Shown: positions 58,618 through 64,000 of the stretch, piece by piece
Layout: each line of letters begins with the position of its first letter
Numbering within the stretch: the stretch's first letter is position 1
DNA from: Candidatus Cottocaccamicrobium excrementipullorum
Lineage (GTDB): Bacteria; Bacillota; Clostridia; Lachnospirales; Lachnospiraceae
Length of the DNA stretch: 64,000 bases
Direction: 5' to 3'
Assembly: GCA_018713255.1 (NCBI GenBank)
Contig: DVFL01000002.1
Coordinates: 1-64,000, forward strand
Notes under the pieces: generated by a model
What the model was told of the DNA's origin: nothing
The model's database searches: none
What the model saw: the letters and a program-made list of their open reading frames with translations, nothing else
Made by a program: the position numbers and the translations under genes

Positions 58618-59382
58618 ATGGAAGTGGTTTATTACAAGGAGTACAGCCAGTCTCTTGGGCGGGAGATGGAATGGAAACGGTATGGAAGCAAAGGCCGGCC
58701 AGTTCTCTTCATTCCCTGCCAGAATGGCCGGTTTTATGATTTTGAAAATTATCAGATGGCCGATGTATGGGCCCCATGGATCAATTCCGGACAGGTAATG
58801 GTTTTCTCCGCAGATACCATTGATCAGGAAACCTGGTCCAAAACAGACGGTGATCCACGCAGCCGGATTCTCCGCCATGAAAGCTGGGTGTTTTATCTCA
58901 CCAGAGAACTGGCTCCCCGAATCCGGGAAATTGCCAACCAGCTCAATGGATGGGAAGGCTATCCGTTTATTCTCATTACCGGATTAAGTCTTGGGGCTTT
59001 CCATGCAGCAAACCTGTATTTCCGATTCCCTGATATTTTCGACGGCCTTATGGCCTTAAGCGGCATTTATTCTGCCAGCTTCAGCTTCGGCACTTATCAT
59101 GATGATCTGGTTGATGCCAACTCTCCTGTTGACTACCTGGCCCGCATGCCTAAGGACCATCCTTTTATCAACTGGTACAACCAGAAAAAGACCATTATCT
59201 GCACGGGACAGGGACCTTGGGAAATTCCAGACTGTACCCGGCAGCTGGACCGGGTCCTGGCGGAAAAAGGAATCCATGCCTGGGTAGATTATTGGGGATA
59301 CGACTGTTCCCACGACTGGCCCTGGTGGTATAAGCAGACCGCTTATTTTGTCCCTTACCTTTTAGGCCAGAGGAGTGATTAA
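58618..59382 (+). CDS. esterase family protein
   Basis: GRPVLFIPCQNGRFYDFENYQMADVWAPWI; FILITGLSLGAFHAANLYFRFPDIFDGLMALSG; RBS gaggaggg. Confidence 0.85.
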   Translation: MEVVYYKEYSQSLGREMEWKRYGSKGRPVLFIPCQNGRFYDFENYQMADVWAPWINSGQVMVFSADTIDQETWSKTDGDPRSRILRHESWVFYLTRELAPRIREIANQLNGWEGYPFILITGLSLGAFHAANLYFRFPDIFDGLMALSGIYSASFSFGTYHDDLVDANSPVDYLARMPKDHPFINWYNQKKTIICTGQGPWEIPDCTRQLDRVLAEKGIHAWVDYWGYDCSHDWPWWYKQTAYFVPYLLGQRSD

Positions 59383-59406
59383 TAATTTACAAAGGAGTGG
59401 CAGTGT

Positions 59407-60630
59407 ATGATGAAAAATTTTGTATTTATTTCTCCTAATTTTCCTACGAATTACTGGCTGTTCTGCAGGGAATTAAAGAAAAATGGAATCAATGTTCTGG
59501 GAATCGGCGATCAGCCTTATGAAGAGCTGACCCAGGATTTAAAAGACAGCCTTTGCGAATACTACAAAGTCAGCAATCTGGAAAATGATGATGAAGTCTA
59601 TCGGGGAATCGCTTTCCTGATTTTTAAGCACGGTCCCATCCAGTGGCTGGAATCGAATAATGAATACTGGCTGGAAAGGGATGCCAGGCTGCGCACAGCC
59701 TTTCATATTACTACCGGTTTTCAGGAAGAAGATATTCCTGGAATTAAATATAAATCTAAAATGAAAACGTTTTATCAGAGAGTCGGCATCCCTACCGCCC
59801 GATATCATCTTACCGATACGTTAGAAAATTGTCTGGCCTTCACTGCTCAAGTAGGTTATCCCGTGGTTGTAAAACCAGATAACGGCGTAGGAGCTTCCCA
59901 CACTTATAAAATCGAAAATGACCAGCAGCTGGAGGAATTTTTCACCCATAAAGAAGACGGTGTTTCCTACATCATGGAAGAATATATTATGGGAGAAGTT
60001 AATTCTTATGACGCGATTATCGACTCCAACGGAAATCCCCTTTTTGAAACGGGGAACGTTACTCCCTGGTCTATTATGGATATTGTGAACAATCAAGACA
60101 ATTCTATTTTTTATATCCTTAAGGATCTGGCAGAGGACACCCGGATTGCGGGAAGAGCCACCGCAAAAAGCTTCGGCGTAAAAAGCCGTTTCGTTCATTT
60201 TGAATTTTTCCGCCTGGGAAAAGATCATGAAGGTTTAGGAAAGAAGGGGCAGCTGGTGGCTTTGGAAGTCAATATGCGTCCCTGCGGCGGATTTACACCG
60301 GACATGATTGATTATGCTCATGGAACTGATGTGTATAAGATCTGGGCAGATATGATCGCCTTTGACCGGACAGAATTAAAGCCGGGCAAAGATGCATTTT
60401 GTGCTTTTGCCGGAAGAAGAGACGGCAAGGCCTTTATTCTGAATCATCAGGCTATCATAGACAAATACGGTTCTCACATAAAAATGTCCGGCCGCCTCCC
60501 GGATGTTCTGGCGGAAGCCATGGGAAATCAGATTTACCTGGCCGTTTTTGATACGAAAGAAGAAATGGATGAGTTTTTTGCAGATATTCTGAAATGTCAG
60601 GAAGAAGAAGCTCCTGAAATCTCCTGCTGA
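59407..60630 (+). CDS. ATP-grasp domain-containing carboxylate-amine ligase-like protein
   Basis: GYPVVVKPDNGVGASHTYKIENDQQLEEFF; YIMEEYIMGEVNSYDAI; VALEVNMRPCGGFTPDMIDYA. Confidence 0.9.
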   Translation: MMKNFVFISPNFPTNYWLFCRELKKNGINVLGIGDQPYEELTQDLKDSLCEYYKVSNLENDDEVYRGIAFLIFKHGPIQWLESNNEYWLERDARLRTAFHITTGFQEEDIPGIKYKSKMKTFYQRVGIPTARYHLTDTLENCLAFTAQVGYPVVVKPDNGVGASHTYKIENDQQLEEFFTHKEDGVSYIMEEYIMGEVNSYDAIIDSNGNPLFETGNVTPWSIMDIVNNQDNSIFYILKDLAEDTRIAGRATAKSFGVKSRFVHFEFFRLGKDHEGLGKKGQLVALEVNMRPCGGFTPDMIDYAHGTDVYKIWADMIAFDRTELKPGKDAFCAFAGRRDGKAFILNHQAIIDKYGSHIKMSGRLPDVLAEAMGNQIYLAVFDTKEEMDEFFADILKCQEEEAPEISC

Positions 60631-60647
60631 TCTCCCAGTTTAAAGGG

Positions 60648-60688
60648 CTGCGGCATCGACTCATTGCTGAGGATGCCGCAGCCCTTTT
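60648..60688. terminator. Rho-independent terminator
   Basis: AGGGCTGCGGCATC...GATGCCGCAGCCCTTTTTT. Confidence 0.85.
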
Positions 60689-60693
60689 TTGAC

Positions 60694-61950
60694 TTATTCT
60701 GCGGAAAATAGACGGTAAATCTCAGGGAATGGCTTTACACTTCGCTTTAGTATTCCGTTTACATAGGCAATCAGAATTCCATAATTCGTCATCGGTACCT
60801 GCTGATCCGCAGCACAGCTGAGACGATACTTCATTTCTCTTTCATTTAACATACAGCCGCCGCAGTGGACAATAAGGCTAAAGGCTTCCAGCTGATCCGG
60901 GAATTCCGTACCTGAGGTAAAAGAAAACTCCAGATTTTTTCCTGTATACTGCCGAATCCATGCCGGAAGCTTCACGGTACCAATATCGCCGCACTGGCGG
61001 TGATGAGTACAGCCTTCACTGATCAGCACCCTGTCCCCATCCTTCAAATTGTCCAGAGCCATCACTCCCTTTACTGCAGACTCCAGATTGCCCTTGTATC
61101 GGGCAAACAAAATAGAAAAAGAGGTGAGGAGAATATCCTCCGGCGTCTTCGCTGACACAAGTTTAAAGGCCTGACTGTCTGTAATAACCAATTTGGGCTT
61201 CCGGGCCAGGCTGCCAAGGGCTTCTGTCAGTTCTGTGTCCTTTACAGCCATGGCAGCAGCTCCTCCTTCAAGAATATCCCGGATAGTCTGCTGCTGAGGA
61301 AGAATCAGGCGTCCCTTAGGCGCTGCTTCATCAATGGGAATCACCAGCACTGCCGTATCTCCAGGAGACAGAAGATCCCGCACCAGCGGGCGGGAATTTT
61401 CTTGTTTCGCCCCTGCCTTTGCCATCCGTTCCTTCAGTTCATGGATTCCTTCTCCGGTTTTTGCGCTGACCCACAAAATCTCCTCTGGACGAAGTCCGGC
61501 ATCCAATGCCGCCTTTTCCTTTTGTCTGCGGCCTTCTCCCTCCTGATCTTTCTCTAAATCCGTCTTATTAAAGGCCAAAAGAACGGGAATTTTCTTTTTT
61601 CCTATCCGATGGATAATTTCCAAATCTTCCGGATAAAGACCTGCTGAGGCATCAGCCACCAACACAGCCACATCCGTCTTATTTAAAGTCTGAAGGCTTT
61701 TTTTTACGCGGAGATCTCCCAGTTCTCCCTCGTCATCCAGCCCCGGCGTATCCATCATCACTACCGGCCCTAACGGCAGCAGCTCCATAGATTTCACCAC
61801 CGGATCAGTGGTGGTGCCGCCTATGGGAGACACTACCGCCAGATCCTGTCCGCAGACAGCATTCATCACACTTGATTTTCCTGCATTTCTCCTGCCAAAA
61901 AAACCGATATGGATCCGGTCGGCAGAAGGCGTTTGATTTAATCCAGCCAT
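60694..61950 (-). CDS. hydF: [FeFe] hydrogenase H-cluster maturation GTPase HydF
   Basis: GTPase GRRNAGKSSVMNAVCGQDLAVVSPIGGTTTDPV; cluster ligands CTHHRQC...HCGGC. Confidence 0.96.
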   Translation of the reverse strand: MAGLNQTPSADRIHIGFFGRRNAGKSSVMNAVCGQDLAVVSPIGGTTTDPVVKSMELLPLGPVVMMDTPGLDDEGELGDLRVKKSLQTLNKTDVAVLVADASAGLYPEDLEIIHRIGKKKIPVLLAFNKTDLEKDQEGEGRRQKEKAALDAGLRPEEILWVSAKTGEGIHELKERMAKAGAKQENSRPLVRDLLSPGDTAVLVIPIDEAAPKGRLILPQQQTIRDILEGGAAAMAVKDTELTEALGSLARKPKLVITDSQAFKLVSAKTPEDILLTSFSILFARYKGNLESAVKGVMALDNLKDGDRVLISEGCTHHRQCGDIGTVKLPAWIRQYTGKNLEFSFTSGTEFPDQLEAFSLIVHCGGCMLNEREMKYRLSCAADQQVPMTNYGILIAYVNGILKRSVKPFPEIYRLFSAE

Positions 61951-61968
61951 GCTTCTTCCTCCTGTCTG

Positions 61969-63387
61969 TCAGAATCGGAAATCTCGGTTGCCCTTTTCAA
62001 TTTCTTCCAGATGATGCCGCACAAGCTGCCGCACATTTTCCTTAGGAATATTTAAAATCTCCTGATCAATCAATGCAAGCCCCTTCCTGCGGGTATCTTC
62101 TGAAGCGTAATCCATCAAATATTCCTTCAGCGTCATCAATGCATTGGGCAGACAGCAGTTTTGGATCTGTCCGGATTTACATAAGGACATAAACCGGTCT
62201 CCCGTTCGTCCCTCCCGGTAACATGCGGTGCAGAAACTGGGAATATATCCCATTCCCATCAGCCAATTTACCACCTCATCCAAGGTACGCTGGTCGCTGA
62301 CCTCAAACTGCTCTGATTTCTCATCTTCTGGCTCTTCTTCTACATAGCCTCCTATGCTGGTTCTTGACCCGCCGGAAATCTGAGAAATGCCAAGATGAAG
62401 CACTCTCTCCCGGCATGTTTTGCTCTCTCTGGTGGAAAGAATCATGCCGGTATAAGGAACCGCGATGCGAATGCAGGCCACAATTTTGGCAAAGGTATCG
62501 TCATCGATTCCATTATCAAAAGCATCTGGATCAATATCATCCGCTTTTTTAATTCTGGGAACGCTGATCGTATGAGGACCTACGCCGTATACCGCTTCCA
62601 AATGTTCGGCATGCATCAGCAATCCGGCAAACTCATACCGGTAAAGCTCCAGGCCGAACAGCACACCGCAGCCCACATCATCGATTCCTCCCTCCATGGC
62701 TCTGTCCATAGCCTCCGTGTGGTAATTATAATCATGCTTAGGACCTGTGGGATGAAGCTTTAAGTAGCTTTCCTTATGGTAGGTTTCTTGGAACAGAATG
62801 TAGGTGCCAATTCCTGCTTCTTTCAGCTTCCGGTAATTTTCCACGGTAGTGGCAGCAATGTTAACGTTCACCCGGCGGATGGCTCCGTTCTTATGTTTAA
62901 TGCTGTAAATTGTCTTAATGCTTTCCAGCACATACTCAATCGGATTGTTCACCGGATCCTCTCCCGTCTCCAGCGCCAGACGTTTATGCCCCATATCCTG
63001 AAGAGCGATTACCTCCTGCCGGATCTCATCCTGGGTCAGCTTCTTCCTGGGAATGTGTTTATTTTTTGCATGATAAGGACAGTATACGCAGCCGTTGACA
63101 CAGTAATTTGACAGATAAAGAGGGGCAAACATCACGATGCGGTTGCCGTAAAAATCCTTCTTAATCTGCTCAGCCAGAGCGTAGATTTCCTGGTTTTTAT
63201 CTTCCAGATCACAGTCCAGAAGAACGGCGGCCTCTCTGTGGCTCAGCCCCTTCCGCAGCCTGGCCTTATTAAGGATTTCATCAATGAGCTGGCGATTATG
63301 CTTATTTTGTTCTGCATAAGCAAGAGTTTCCATGATCTCTTCATGGTTGATAAAGTCATCTGCACATTTTGATTTTGGATCGTACAT
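61969..63387 (-). CDS. hydG: [FeFe] hydrogenase H-cluster radical SAM maturase HydG
   Basis: APLYLSNYCVNGCVYCPYHAKNKHIPRKKL radical SAM CX3CX2C-type; C-terminal CTACYREGRTGDRFMSLCKSGQIQNCC. Confidence 0.96.
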   Translation of the reverse strand: MYDPKSKCADDFINHEEIMETLAYAEQNKHNRQLIDEILNKARLRKGLSHREAAVLLDCDLEDKNQEIYALAEQIKKDFYGNRIVMFAPLYLSNYCVNGCVYCPYHAKNKHIPRKKLTQDEIRQEVIALQDMGHKRLALETGEDPVNNPIEYVLESIKTIYSIKHKNGAIRRVNVNIAATTVENYRKLKEAGIGTYILFQETYHKESYLKLHPTGPKHDYNYHTEAMDRAMEGGIDDVGCGVLFGLELYRYEFAGLLMHAEHLEAVYGVGPHTISVPRIKKADDIDPDAFDNGIDDDTFAKIVACIRIAVPYTGMILSTRESKTCRERVLHLGISQISGGSRTSIGGYVEEEPEDEKSEQFEVSDQRTLDEVVNWLMGMGYIPSFCTACYREGRTGDRFMSLCKSGQIQNCCLPNALMTLKEYLMDYASEDTRRKGLALIDQEILNIPKENVRQLVRHHLEEIEKGNRDFRF

Positions 63388-63443
63388 TTTCTTTCCTTTC
63401 TCCCTTGGGTCAGTACCTTCTTCCCCTTCAGGTTTAACTGCCT

Positions 63444-64000
63444 TTAGGCAGTGTTCTTTTTATAGTCTCCACGGTCAACAACCACCTGATACCCAATGGA
63501 TGCCATGGACGCTTTCAGCTCTTCCAGGCCCTGGGCGGCTTCTTTTCCCGTGCAGATTTTATTGTCATAGAGCAGGTATTTTCCCCGCACATTTTCCGGT
63601 GAAAGATTCGGCATTACCACATTTGCACCAGAAAGAATCCCGGCTTCTCTCCCATCCTCAGAAGCAGTTCCCAGGGCTGTGGTAGCGGGAAGGAGCACCT
63701 TCGGCAGCATAATTCTCACCAGACTTAACAAATATAAAGTCAAGCCCACATCCCCCGCCGGCTGATGGCGAAAGGGCGTATCATGATGAGGAAGGAAAGG
63801 ACCGATCCCCACCATTTCCGGCTTTAATTCCTGTAAAAATTCCATGTCTGCAGCTAAGGTATCCGGCGTTTGGCCAGGAGTGCCCACCATAAATCCGGCT
63901 CCAGTCTGGTAACCCAGCTCTTTTAAGGTGCGCAGACAATCTTTTCGATGCTTGGGAGAAAGCTCTGGCGGATGGAGAAGCCGATAATGGTCATCATCCG
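63444..64000 (-). CDS. hydE: [FeFe] hydrogenase H-cluster radical SAM maturase HydE (C-terminal part; continues past window)
   Basis: VGTPGQTPDTLAADMEFLQELKPEMVGIGPFLPHHDTPF; adjacent to hydG/hydF. Confidence 0.93.
   Translation of the reverse strand, partial: DDDHYRLLHPPELSPKHRKDCLRTLKELGYQTGAGFMVGTPGQTPDTLAADMEFLQELKPEMVGIGPFLPHHDTPFRHQPAGDVGLTLYLLSLVRIMLPKVLLPATTALGTASEDGREAGILSGANVVMPNLSPENVRGKYLLYDNKICTGKEAAQGLEELKASMASIGYQVVVDRGDYKKNTA

Noticed and set aside
1-64000. CRISPR arrays, tRNA or rRNA genes, prophage structural modules
   Set aside because: None recognised on reading either strand; only integrase/TnpV remnants of mobile elements

Overview
64 kb from a low-to-mid GC Firmicute, probably Lachnospiraceae/Clostridia by protein style (inference). 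About 1-16 kb is an accessory region. It holds a truncated Tn1549-type integrase, a TnpV-like fragment, several decayed or chimeric genes (flavodoxin, two MATE fragments, AlbA_2/Doc mosaic, cytidylate-kinase-like), a Zn-macrodomain + SirTM-type sirtuin operon with PNPOx/ferredoxin-like genes, stand-alone GNAT/phosphatase/VOC genes that share one promoter/leader, and a two-component + FtsX-type ABC module. About 16-64 kb looks like chromosomal backbone: an esterase/UxuA-like/SLC13 operon with a PrpR-N regulator, ALDH + glycerol dehydrogenase, PTS + GH1, a secreted 5'-nucleotidase, a NifX-FKBP fusion, a T-box-controlled dehydrogenase + YkvI-type membrane protein, two sugar ABC systems with YesMN regulators, carB, a cytosolic beta-propeller protein, trxA, an esterase/esterase/ATP-grasp operon, and hydF-hydG-hydE (cut at the window edge). 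The best candidates for follow-up are the ADP-ribosylation-type operon, the T-box (apparent Trp specifier) operon, the AAA+ regulator with degenerate sigma-54 motifs, the NifX-FKBP metal-binding fusion, the poly-A frameshifts at start codons, and the esterase/ATP-grasp operon. No rRNA, tRNA or CRISPR array was recognised. All calls are by eye; no database search was run.
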